A stretch of 64,000 bases of DNA, from NCBI RefSeq assembly GCF_000948285.1, contig NZ_JYBP01000003.1:124001-188000 (forward strand). Direction: 5' to 3'. Positions 57,426 to 64,000 of the stretch are shown here, piece after piece; position 1 is the stretch's first letter; the number at the start of each line of letters is the position of its first letter. The notes beneath the pieces are model-generated. The model saw only the letters and a program-made list of their open reading frames with translations. It made no database searches and had not been told where the DNA came from. Origin of the DNA: Geobacillus kaustophilus. Its GTDB lineage: Bacteria; Bacillota; Bacilli; Bacillales; Anoxybacillaceae. A program made the translations under genes and the position numbers.

Positions 57426-57458
57426 CAAGAGGGTGTCTCGTTGCGAGACACCCTCTTG
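57426..57458. repeat. Perfect 15-bp stem hairpin between ytcI and nadK
   Basis: CAAGAGGGTGTCTCG is repeated in inverted form across a TTG loop. It lies between convergent genes and is symmetrical, so it probably ends both transcripts, although no T-run follows on either side. Confidence 0.65.
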
Positions 57459-57525
57459 CCGCATGCGCGTCGAACGGATTCGCCATTTTCGATCCGGTGT
57501 TTCGCCGGGAGAACAGACACATGCT

Positions 57526-58329
57526 TCACAAAAAGACGCGTTTCACTTTATCCCAGAACGAATTGTCTTTCAAGCGCACCGTTTTGACCACCCGGTCGCT
57601 TAAACGAATGTCAATCCGCTCAATATGCTGGATGCTGAGCGCTTCATTGTCGAGGCCGATAATCGGAAAATGGCTTGTTTCCTCCGACATTTTCAGCGTC
57701 AACGTCCGCGAACCGCTCAAAATGAACGGCGAACCGAGCGTCCGGTAGCGGTTGCTGTTGAGCGAGGCGAGCTCGCTCACCTGAAAGCAAGGCAAGAGCG
57801 GATCGACGACCGCCCCGTGCACCGATTTATTGTAGCCGGTGCTGCCGGTCGGCGTCGACACGATGATCCCGTCGCCGCGGAACGTCTCGAAATGCAAGTC
57901 GTCGATGAAAACATCGATCGCCATCGTTTTAATGATTTGCGAGCGGATCGAACATTCGTTTAAGCAGAAAAACGAAGCCGCGCCGTCGATCGTCACTTCG
58001 ATGATTGGGTAGCGCCGCACTTCGAGTTTCCAATTTTTCGCCGCTTCCACCATATGATCGATGTCGTCAATATGGAAATCGCAGTAAAACCCGCGCGCCG
58101 GCAAGACAGACACGCCGACGTACAAACGGTCAGGAAGAAATCCCGTCTGCCGCACCGCCTGCAAAAACGCGCCGTCATCTCCGATGCTGACGATGATGTT
58201 CGCTTCCCGATAGTCGTCGACGACCACAAACGGACCGCGCTCTGCCAGCTCCATGAGCGGCTTCACCCGTTCGATGAGCTCGTCGTCGCGCTTATAAAAA
58301 AAATAAAGACGGTTGCGTTCCATATCCAT
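57526..58329 (-). CDS. nadK: NAD kinase (NadK2/YtdI type)
   Basis: A 267-residue NAD kinase that makes NADP. The GGDG motif reads GDDGAFLQ, the form seen in the second Bacillus paralogue (YtdI); NECSIRS and STPTGSTGYNKS, the NAD and phosphate sites, are present. GGGAGG lies nine bases before the ATG. It is divergent from sppA, with overlapping -10 elements in between. Confidence 0.9.
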   Translation of the reverse strand: MDMERNRLYFFYKRDDELIERVKPLMELAERGPFVVVDDYREANIIVSIGDDGAFLQAVRQTGFLPDRLYVGVSVLPARGFYCDFHIDDIDHMVEAAKNWKLEVRRYPIIEVTIDGAASFFCLNECSIRSQIIKTMAIDVFIDDLHFETFRGDGIIVSTPTGSTGYNKSVHGAVVDPLLPCFQVSELASLNSNRYRTLGSPFILSGSRTLTLKMSEETSHFPIIGLDNEALSIQHIERIDIRLSDRVVKTVRLKDNSFWDKVKRVFL

Positions 58330-58368
58330 TTTTTTCGTCCTCCCGATGGCATCATCTAATCAATCGAT

Positions 58369-58386
58369 GTACAATGAATATTGTAC
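58369..58386. promoter_or_regulatory. Divergent overlapping -10 elements of nadK and sppA
   Basis: GTACAAT-GAAT-ATTGTAC is a perfect inverted repeat. It gives TACAAT on the plus strand (58370-58375, toward sppA) and TACAAT with a TGG extension on the minus strand (58385-58380, toward nadK). Both -35 regions are weak. Confidence 0.55.
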
Positions 58387-58438
58387 CACGTTTGCCAGGA
58401 TTCTAAAAATATGGGCAGCCGATGCAGGGGGGAAGACG

Positions 58439-59446
58439 ATGAATCGAAAACGATGGACCGCGTTGGCCATCGCCGCTGCTTTGTTCGTAATCTCGGTGCT
58501 TGTTCAAGCGGTCGGCGTTCTTTTGTCCGACAAGGCCGGCGGCTGGTCGGAAAGCTGGCTGGCGCTCATGGAGTCGCCATTTACCGAAGAAGTCATCGCC
58601 GAGGGCGATCCGTTGAAAAAAATCGCTGTGTTGGAAGTGAACGGCGTCATTCAAGATGCGGGGGAAGCGGAGTCGTTTCTTTCCTCATCACAGTATAACC
58701 ACCAAACGTTTTTGCAAATGATCCAACAGGCGAAAGAGGATCGAGATGTCAAAGCCATCATCTTGCGCATCAATTCGCCGGGCGGCGGTGTCGCGGAAAG
58801 CGCGGAAATTTACGATCAGCTGATGAAGCTGAAAAAGAAGACGAACAAGCCGATTTACGTATCGATGGGAGCGATGGCGGCTTCGGGCGGCTACTATATC
58901 GCTGCGGCCGGCGATAAAATTTTCGCCAGCCCGGAGACGATCACCGGCTCGATCGGCGTCATCATGCAAAGCGTCAACTATGAAGGGCTGGCGAAGAAGT
59001 ACGGCGTCGAGCTTGTCACGATCAAAAGCGGGCCGTACAAAGACATCATGAATCCGGCGCGCAAAATGACCGAGGCGGAACGGGAGATTTTGCAGCGGCT
59101 GATCAATGATTCGTATGATGCGTTTGTTGATGTGGTAGCCAAAGGGAGAAAGCTTCCGGAAGACACGGTGCGCAAGCTGGCGGACGGCCGCATTTATGAC
59201 GGACGCCAAGCGAAGTCGCTCCGCCTTGTCGACGAGTTCGGCTACTTGGATGACGCCATCGCCGCACTCAAAAAAGAACACCATTTAACCGGCGCCCAAG
59301 TCGTGAAATACGTAAACGATGCGCCGTGGAGCTCGCTCTTTGAGATGGTGTCGAACCGGATGAAGCCGGACAGCGAGGCGGCTGCGCTCATCCGCCTGTT
59401 GTCGCGCCCATCCTCGCCGCGGCTTATGTATTTATACGCCGAATAA
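58439..59446 (+). CDS. sppA: Signal peptide peptidase SppA
   Basis: A 335-residue membrane-anchored Ser/Lys protease (S49). An N-terminal helix (TALAIAAALFVISVLVQAVGVLL) anchors it. The catalytic Ser is at residue 149 in MAASGGYYIA, and the Lys at residue 201 in SGPYKD, in line with Ser147/Lys199 of B. subtilis. It degrades signal peptides and, with YteJ, affects lantibiotic resistance in B. subtilis. GGGGGGAAG precedes the ATG. yteJ follows by 12 bases. Confidence 0.93.
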   Translation: MNRKRWTALAIAAALFVISVLVQAVGVLLSDKAGGWSESWLALMESPFTEEVIAEGDPLKKIAVLEVNGVIQDAGEAESFLSSSQYNHQTFLQMIQQAKEDRDVKAIILRINSPGGGVAESAEIYDQLMKLKKKTNKPIYVSMGAMAASGGYYIAAAGDKIFASPETITGSIGVIMQSVNYEGLAKKYGVELVTIKSGPYKDIMNPARKMTEAEREILQRLINDSYDAFVDVVAKGRKLPEDTVRKLADGRIYDGRQAKSLRLVDEFGYLDDAIAALKKEHHLTGAQVVKYVNDAPWSSLFEMVSNRMKPDSEAAALIRLLSRPSSPRLMYLYAE

Positions 59447-59458
59447 AGGAGTGGAAAC

Positions 59459-59929
59459 ATGACGGACATGCAAATAACGGTGCCGCCGGCGGACGATTTT
59501 CCGCCGGCTGGGCGCCCCCTCTGCTACGGCGGCTTTTGGCTTCGTTTTTGGGCGTATTGCCTTGACATCATCGTTGTCTCGAGCCTCAACCGGCTCATCG
59601 TTTGGCCGCTTTTCCGCCTGTTCGATTGGCCGCTTGCGCGGAACGGTTTGTTCGCGCCAGCGGCGGTCGCGGCCGCCGTCGTCTTTTATGCTTATTTCGT
59701 GTTGATGACGAAATGGTTTGGGCAGACGCTTGGCAAAATGGTGTTCGGCTTAAAAGTGGTCGATGAGCGCGGCGAGCCGCTCACCTGGCTCACTGTGCTG
59801 TTTCGCGAAGTCATCGGCAAATTCATCGCGAAAAAATTGCTGTTCATCGGTTTTTTGTTTGTTGCGTTTTCCGAAAAGAAAAAAGGGATGCATGACCAGT
59901 TCGCCGATACGATCGTCGTCCGCGAGTAA
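59459..59929 (+). CDS. yteJ: RDD-family membrane protein YteJ
   Basis: A 156-residue integral membrane protein with three hydrophobic stretches and the RDD family pattern: GGFWLRFWAYCLDIIVVS at the start and TKWFGQTLGKMVFGLKVVDERG in the middle. In B. subtilis YteJ acts together with SppA as its negative regulator in lantibiotic defence. GGAGTGG lies before the ATG. A strong terminator follows. Confidence 0.85.
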   Translation: MTDMQITVPPADDFPPAGRPLCYGGFWLRFWAYCLDIIVVSSLNRLIVWPLFRLFDWPLARNGLFAPAAVAAAVVFYAYFVLMTKWFGQTLGKMVFGLKVVDERGEPLTWLTVLFREVIGKFIAKKLLFIGFLFVAFSEKKKGMHDQFADTIVVRE

Positions 59930-59967
59930 CAATCCGCCTGCATTAAGAACAGACCGTCAACCAATGT

Positions 59968-60001
59968 CCGCCTGCCGAAACGGCAGGTTTATTTTTTTTC
60001 C
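59968..60001 (+). terminator. Terminator after sppA-yteJ
   Basis: CCTGCCG pairs with CGGCAGG over AAA, followed by TTTATTTTTTTT. Confidence 0.88.
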
Positions 60002-60038
60002 AAATGGCGACAATGTATGATGAAAGGGAGGGCGGACA

Positions 60039-60728
60039 TTGAAAGCAGTCATCGCGGTCATCGCAACGGTTGTTCTTTTGCTTCTTCTCGTCGCCTGGAT
60101 AAAAGTATCGGTGACGGTCGTGTTTCGCCATATGAAAGACGACGATGAATGCAAAATCGTGGTGCGCACGCTGTTTGGCCTCCTCCGCTACACCGTCCGC
60201 ATTCCGCTCATCAAGCTGGACATGGATTCAGATGCGCCGGGGGTGGCGTTTCTCCAGAAAAAAGGCATGGGGGGGACGCGCGGAAAGGAGGAAAAGAAAG
60301 GGAAATTGACCGTAAAAAAAATCGCCGACCTGTTTCGAGAGCTGAAGCGGTTTCTCGAGCAAGTCGCCGACTTGCATGAAATTATGAAACAATTTTACCG
60401 TCACGTGACGATTATGCAATGGGAATGGAAGACGACGATTGGCACTGGCGACGCAGCATCGACCGGCTTGCTCGCAGGGCTTGGCTGGTCGTTGAAATAC
60501 ATGATCATCGGCGCGGCGAGCCGCTATATGAACATGAAAACAACGCCCGTTGTCGCCATCGTTCCGGCCTACGATCGGGCCGCTTCGGAAACGGCGTTTT
60601 TATGTATGATTCAGTTTCGAATCGGGCATGCTATGGTAGCAGGATTGCGAGTGGTCAAACATTGGCGCGGACGGCGGCTGCCAAAGCGAAAACCGTTGGC
60701 GGCCAAGCAGGCAAATGAAGGCTACTAG
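60039..60728 (+). CDS. ytfI: YtfI (DUF2953) membrane protein
   Basis: A 229-residue protein with one N-terminal membrane helix (VIAVIATVVLLLLLVAWIKVSV) and a DUF2953 domain (RTLFGLLRYTVRIPLIKLD; WEWKTTIGTGDAASTGLLAG). B. subtilis ytfI sits directly ahead of ytfJ, as here; its function is unknown. The start is TTG at 60039, with GGGAGGGCGG upstream. Its stop overlaps the SD of ytfJ, so the two are co-translated. Confidence 0.82.
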   Translation: MKAVIAVIATVVLLLLLVAWIKVSVTVVFRHMKDDDECKIVVRTLFGLLRYTVRIPLIKLDMDSDAPGVAFLQKKGMGGTRGKEEKKGKLTVKKIADLFRELKRFLEQVADLHEIMKQFYRHVTIMQWEWKTTIGTGDAASTGLLAGLGWSLKYMIIGAASRYMNMKTTPVVAIVPAYDRAASETAFLCMIQFRIGHAMVAGLRVVKHWRGRRLPKRKPLAAKQANEGY

Positions 60729-60739
60729 GAGGAATGACG

Positions 60740-61201
60740 ATGACGAACCATCCGATTCAAGGGCTGATGACAACAGCGATGGAAAACTTAAAACAAATGA
60801 TCGACGTCAATACGATTATCGGCGACCCGGTGGAGACGCCTGACGGCAGCGTCATTTTGACCGTCTCGAAAGTCGGGTTCGGGTTTGCCGCGGGTGGCAG
60901 CGAGTTTATGCTGGACGGCCAACAAAACGGCCAAGGAGCGCAACCCGGCGGGAACGGGCAGGCTCAAGGCCATGGGCATCCGTTTGGCGGCGGCAGCGGC
61001 GGGGGCGTCTCGATTACGCCGATTGCGTTTCTCGTCGTCAACTCGTCCGGGGTGAAGCTGCTCCATTTGGACGAAAGCACGCACTTATACGAAAAAATTC
61101 TTGATGTCGCGCCGCAGGCGTTCGAGAAGATTCAGGCGATGCTGAAGAAAAATAAGAAAGACGGCGCGGCATCCGAAACAGCGAACGACTTTGATATTTA
61201 G
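60740..61201 (+). CDS. ytfJ: GerW-family sporulation protein YtfJ
   Basis: A 153-residue protein of the GerW/YtfJ family made in the forespore and needed for normal germination in B. subtilis. Blocks: MIDVNTIIGDPVETPDGSVILTVSKVGFGF, a Gly/Gln-rich loop (GAQPGGNGQAQGHGHPFGGG), and ISITPIAFLVV-like SITPIAFLVVNSSGVKLL. ATG at 60740 has AGGAGG seven bases upstream; the ATG at 60734 is one base from that SD. Confidence 0.88.
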   Translation: MTNHPIQGLMTTAMENLKQMIDVNTIIGDPVETPDGSVILTVSKVGFGFAAGGSEFMLDGQQNGQGAQPGGNGQAQGHGHPFGGGSGGGVSITPIAFLVVNSSGVKLLHLDESTHLYEKILDVAPQAFEKIQAMLKKNKKDGAASETANDFDI

Positions 61202-61228
61202 CCGGACCGTTTGCGTCCGGCGTTTTTC
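61201..61228 (+). terminator. Terminator after ytfJ
   Basis: GCCGGAC pairs with GTCCGGC over CGTTTGC, followed by GTTTTTCTG. It begins at the stop codon. Confidence 0.82.
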
Positions 61229-61256
61229 TGTCAGCTGGCGCGGACGGACAAAATCG

Positions 61257-61285
61257 TTGAAAAATTTCCTTCCGCATTTTACTAT
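61257..61285 (+). promoter_or_regulatory. SigA promoter of tpx
   Basis: TTGAAA at 61257 and TACTAT at 61280 are 17 bases apart, 40 bases before the start codon. Confidence 0.65.
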
Positions 61286-61324
61286 GGAAATAGTACATAT
61301 TTTTTCCGAAGGGGGAGAGAACCC

Positions 61325-61825
61325 ATGGCCCATGTGACGTTTAAAGGGCAGCCAGTGACGCTTGTCGGCAACGAAGTGAAAGTCGGCGACAAAGCGCCGG
61401 ATTTCACCGTGCTTGATCAAAACTTGCAGGAAGTGACGCTCGCGGATACGAAAGGGCGCGTCCGTCTGATCAGCGTCGTTCCGTCGCTTGACACCGGTGT
61501 GTGCGACGCGCAAACGCGCCGGTTCAACGAAGAAGCGGCGAAGCTCGACAACGTCAAGGTGCTGACGATCAGCGTCGACTTGCCGTTCGCGCAAAAGCGG
61601 TGGTGCGGCGCCGCCGGCATCGAGAACGTGCAAGTGTTGTCCGACCATCGCGATGTCTCGTTCGGACAGGCATACGGCGTCTTGATCAAAGAACTGCGCT
61701 TGCTTGCCCGCGCCGTGTTTGTCATCGACAGCAACGACACGGTGACGTATGTCGAATACGTGCCGGAAGTGACGAACCACCCGAACTACGAAGCGGCGAT
61801 TGAAGCGGCGAAAGCGGCGAAATAA
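61325..61825 (+). CDS. tpx: Thiol peroxidase Tpx
   Basis: A 166-residue atypical 2-Cys peroxiredoxin that reduces hydrogen and lipid peroxides with thioredoxin. The peroxidatic Cys is in [14 protein letters not shown] near residue 60 and the resolving Cys in [12 protein letters not shown] near residue 94. GGGGGAGAG precedes the ATG. It stands alone between ytfJ and ytxK with its own promoter. Confidence 0.95.
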   Translation: MAHVTFKGQPVTLVGNEVKVGDKAPDFTVLDQNLQEVTLADTKGRVRLISVVPSLDTGVCDAQTRRFNEEAAKLDNVKVLTISVDLPFAQKRWCGAAGIENVQVLSDHRDVSFGQAYGVLIKELRLLARAVFVIDSNDTVTYVEYVPEVTNHPNYEAAIEAAKAAK

Positions 61826-61987
61826 CGATGAGCGGCGGACATCCGCCTGCATAGGTTGCACGCTTTGATCACAGCGGCCCCGACTCGTTCGGGGTCGTTT
61901 CGTTTCCGCCGCCCTTTCTTGCCCGTGAAGCCAAGCGGGCGTACAATAAGGATCAGGGGAGCGGCTAGAAAGGAGGGAAGCCTTGAC

Positions 61988-62977
61988 ATGATGACGCCGG
62001 TCGAACGAATGTTTACGGTTTTGGACGAAACAGCCGAGATTTTGCAAGAAGAATTGCAATGCACGTATTTGGAGGCCGTCGCGGAGACGGGGGAGAATTT
62101 GTTCCATGGCGACGTGCTGCAAAGCGAAGTGAGCGAGCTGAACGCGAAACGGCTGAAAAAGCAGTATCGCGAACTGATGCTGGAACGGTTTCAAAACGAA
62201 GAGATCCGCAAGGCGTTTCAGCTTGCGGTGTTAAAAGGGATGCGCAAACACGTCCAGCCGCATCATCAAATGACCCCGGATGCGGTCAGTTTGTTTTTGG
62301 CCTATTTAGTCCGCGAGTTTACGCGCTCGCATTTGGCGCTGACGATCCTCGATCCGGCCGTCGGCACGGCGAATTTATTGACGGCGGTGTTAAATGGCCT
62401 TCGTGGAAAACAGGCGGCTAGCTACGGCAGCGATGTCGACGATTTGCTTGTCAAATTGGCCTATGTCAACGCGAACTTGCAAAAGCATCCGGTGCAGCTG
62501 TTTAACCAAGACAGCCTAAGGCCGCTGTTTGTCGAGCCGGTTGACGTCGTCGTCTGCGATTTGCCGGTCGGCTATTACCCGGATGAGGACAATGCCGCCC
62601 GCTTCGCCTTAAAAGCGAAGGAAGGGCGGTCGTATGCCCACCATTTGTTCATCGAGCAAAGCTTGCGCTATACAAAAGAGGGCGGCTACTTGTTTTTCCT
62701 CATCCCGAATACGCTGTTCTCGAGCCCGCAGGCGGGGCAGCTGAACGAATTTTTAAAAGAAGCGGCCATCGTCCAAGGAGTCTTGCAGCTGCCGCTGTCG
62801 ATGTTTAAAAATGATCAGGCGGCCAAAAGCGTGTTTATTTTGCAAAAGAAAGGACCGAATGTCAAAAAGCCAAAACACGTGCTGCTTGTTGAGCTTCCTC
62901 GTTTTTCAAACAAGTCGGCGATGCAGGCGATGATGGCGAAAATCGACGCCTGGATCGCCGAAGAAAAAGAACGTTGA
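61988..62977 (+). CDS. ytxK: Class I SAM methyltransferase-like protein YtxK
   Basis: A 329-residue protein resembling type I N6-adenine DNA methyltransferases without a specificity subunit. The helical N-terminus is followed by the SAM site [18 protein letters not shown] near residue 118. The NPPY catalytic position reads CDLPVGYYP near residue 193, a departure from active DNA adenine enzymes. B. subtilis YtxK also precedes ackA; its substrate is unknown. AGGAGGG lies 11 bases before the ATG at 61988 (61991 is possible). Confidence 0.85.
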   Translation: MMTPVERMFTVLDETAEILQEELQCTYLEAVAETGENLFHGDVLQSEVSELNAKRLKKQYRELMLERFQNEEIRKAFQLAVLKGMRKHVQPHHQMTPDAVSLFLAYLVREFTRSHLALTILDPAVGTANLLTAVLNGLRGKQAASYGSDVDDLLVKLAYVNANLQKHPVQLFNQDSLRPLFVEPVDVVVCDLPVGYYPDEDNAARFALKAKEGRSYAHHLFIEQSLRYTKEGGYLFFLIPNTLFSSPQAGQLNEFLKEAAIVQGVLQLPLSMFKNDQAAKSVFILQKKGPNVKKPKHVLLVELPRFSNKSAMQAMMAKIDAWIAEEKER

Positions 62978-62979
62978 CG

Positions 62980-63014
62980 AAAGGGCGTCCCACACAGCGG
63001 GACGCCCTTTTTTA
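62980..63014 (+). terminator. Terminator after ytxK
   Basis: AAGGGCGTCCC pairs with GGGACGCCCTT over ACACAGC, followed by TTTTAATT. ackA is therefore transcribed from its own promoter. Confidence 0.88.
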
Positions 63015-63210
63015 ATTATTGCATCGATGCCGCCAAGCCCTTTCGCCAAATGGGATGCCGCCTTTTTCTCCTCCCCTTGCGCTCACGCGTGGAAGTGGGG
63101 GCTTCTTGGCTCAAGATGGTCAATGTTGTTCTTTTCTTCATCGAAGAATCGCTGTTTTTCACCTTCCTTTTTGGCCAGCGCCGTTTGTATTTTTCACAAC
63201 ATAAAAACTT
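63015..63210. other. Gap upstream of the ackA control region
   Basis: No gene or RNA recognised. The stretch becomes T-rich toward 63210, just before the cre-like palindrome. Confidence 0.3.
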
Positions 63211-63215
63211 TTTTT

Positions 63216-63229
63216 TGCAACCGGTTGCG
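63216..63229. promoter_or_regulatory. cre-like palindrome (CcpA activation site) of ackA
   Basis: TGCAACCGGTTGCG contains the perfect palindrome GCAACCGGTTGC and keeps the CG centre of cre. Its centre at 63222.5 is exactly 56.5 bases upstream of the start predicted from the -10 at 63267, one face-of-helix position used for CcpA activation of ackA in B. subtilis. It departs from the cre consensus at the outer bases. Confidence 0.6.
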
Positions 63230-63243
63230 AAACAAGGCCGCGC

Positions 63244-63272
63244 TTGAAACGCGGAAACGGGAGGAATACAAT
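63244..63272 (+). promoter_or_regulatory. SigA promoter of ackA
   Basis: TTGAAA at 63244 and TACAAT at 63267 are 17 bases apart; start near 63279, leader about 80 bases. Confidence 0.75.
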
Positions 63273-63359
63273 GAAAAAGGCATAGTGAAACGGCGCCCAA
63301 TCGCGCACACTAACGGTAAGCGCGAGCGGATTTTTGGCAAAAAAGGAGCTGTATGTTCG

Positions 63360-64000
63360 ATGGCGAAAGTGCTAGCCATTAATGCGGGAAGTTCCTCGTT
63401 GAAATTTCAGCTGTTTGAGATGCCGGCGGAAACGGTGTTGGCCAAAGGGGTCGTCGAACGGATCGGCTTTGACGATGCGATCTTCACCATCGTCGTGAAC
63501 GGCGAAAAGCATCAAGAAGTGACGGCCATTCCGGATCATGCTGCCGCCGTCAAAATGTTGCTTGATAAGCTCATTCGCTACGGCGTTATCCGTTCGTTTG
63601 ACGAAATTGACGGCATTGGCCACCGCGTCGTTCACGGCGGGGAGAAGTTCAGCGATTCGGTGCTCATCACCGAGGACGTCATCAAGCAAATTGAAGAAGT
63701 GTCCGAGCTCGCCCCGCTCCATAACCCGGCCAACCTCGTCGGCATTCGGGCGTTTCAGGAAGTGCTGCCGGACGTGCCGGCGGTGGCGGTGTTTGACACG
63801 GCGTTCCACCAAACGATGCCGGAACAGTCGTTTTTATACAGCTTGCCGTATGAGTATTACACGAAGTTCGGCATCCGCAAGTACGGCTTCCACGGCACGT
63901 CGCACAAATACGTCACCCAGCGGGCGGCGGAGCTTCTCGGCCGGCCGATCGAACAGCTGCGCCTCATCTCGTGCCATTTAGGCAACGGAGCGAGCATCGC
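63360..64000 (+). CDS. ackA: Acetate kinase (5' part, cut by window edge)
   Basis: The first 213 codons of acetate kinase, which makes ATP and acetate from acetyl phosphate. The ATP/acetate kinase signature [16 protein letters not shown] opens the protein; [13 protein letters not shown] and [11 protein letters not shown] follow, and the fragment breaks off in [10 protein letters not shown]. The full protein is about 395-400 residues. AAAGGAG lies about 12 bases upstream. A CcpA site and promoter precede it. Confidence 0.95.
   Translation, partial: MAKVLAINAGSSSLKFQLFEMPAETVLAKGVVERIGFDDAIFTIVVNGEKHQEVTAIPDHAAAVKMLLDKLIRYGVIRSFDEIDGIGHRVVHGGEKFSDSVLITEDVIKQIEEVSELAPLHNPANLVGIRAFQEVLPDVPAVAVFDTAFHQTMPEQSFLYSLPYEYYTKFGIRKYGFHGTSHKYVTQRAAELLGRPIEQLRLISCHLGNGASI

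Noticed and set aside
63050-63247. Short hydrophobic frame (65 codons) upstream of ackA
   Set aside because: No SD and it overlaps the cre-like site and the -35 of ackA.
63271-63285. Mini-frame MKKA-stop with a GGGAGG SD upstream of ackA, possible leader peptide
   Set aside because: Its SD and start codon coincide with the spacer and -10 (TACAAT) of the predicted ackA promoter, so it would not be on the transcript in full.

Overview
The window is chromosomal DNA from a thermophilic Geobacillus-type Bacillota. The evidence is the moderately high GC with G/C-ending third positions, strong AGGAGG-type ribosome binding sites, sporulation genes, and gene order like the 'yt' region of the Bacillus subtilis chromosome (leuS, murJ, pepV, amyX, trmB, sftA, murC, ytxGHJ, aroA, ccpA, acuABC/acsA, tyrS, rpsD, ezrA, thiI, sspA, ackA). 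TyrRS is 419 residues and nearly identical, as I recall it, to the classical G. stearothermophilus enzyme. It carries Asn48 and Ala51, which I recall as the natural 'B. caldotenax' variant. A thermolysin-type protease also fits. I recognise no rRNA, tRNA, IS element, prophage or CRISPR array.

Layout. 0.2-7.2 kb: sesquarterpene synthase ytpB convergent with tRNA methyltransferase mnmM, two small proteins, an MFS transporter, then T-box-controlled leuS and a rhodanese. 7.5-11 kb: the accessory feature of the window, an nprA-type activator, a previously uncommented 42-codon secreted-peptide gene right behind it, and the neutral protease gene; together they look like a peptide quorum-sensing cassette. 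11-20.6 kb: cse60-like, ytfP, murJ (lipid II flippase), pseudouridine synthase, ytzE, pepV, an MFS gene, thpR, an unknown gene. 20.7-29.8 kb: type I pullulanase, ytmP, ytzH, trmB, lactonase ytnP, aminopeptidase ytoP, a DUF84 phosphatase, ytpQ, ytpR. 29.9-35 kb: sftA, murC, ytxGHJ behind a SigB-like promoter.

35-42 kb is a carbon-control block: aroA(G), ccpA, acuCBA (minus strand) divergent from acsA. A near-consensus cre sits on the acsA start site. At the far end ackA (truncated by the window edge) has a GCAACCGGTTGC palindrome centred exactly 56.5 bp upstream of its predicted start. With ccpA in the same window this sketches an acetate switch: CcpA would repress acetate scavenging and activate acetate excretion, while AcuA/AcuC would adjust AcsA activity by lysine acetylation.

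42-64 kb: a class A PBP with a fibronectin III tail, T-box-controlled tyrS, rpsD with a long leader, diguanylate cyclase dgcP, a free-Met-sulfoxide reductase, hisJ, ezrA, a cysteine desulfurase with thiI, an alpha/beta SASP behind a SigG-like promoter, acyl-CoA synthetase ytcI, NAD kinase divergent from sppA-yteJ, the ytfI-ytfJ sporulation pair, tpx, ytxK and ackA. Most transcription units end in clear stem-loops with T-tracts. Regulatory calls rest on visual motif matching only.
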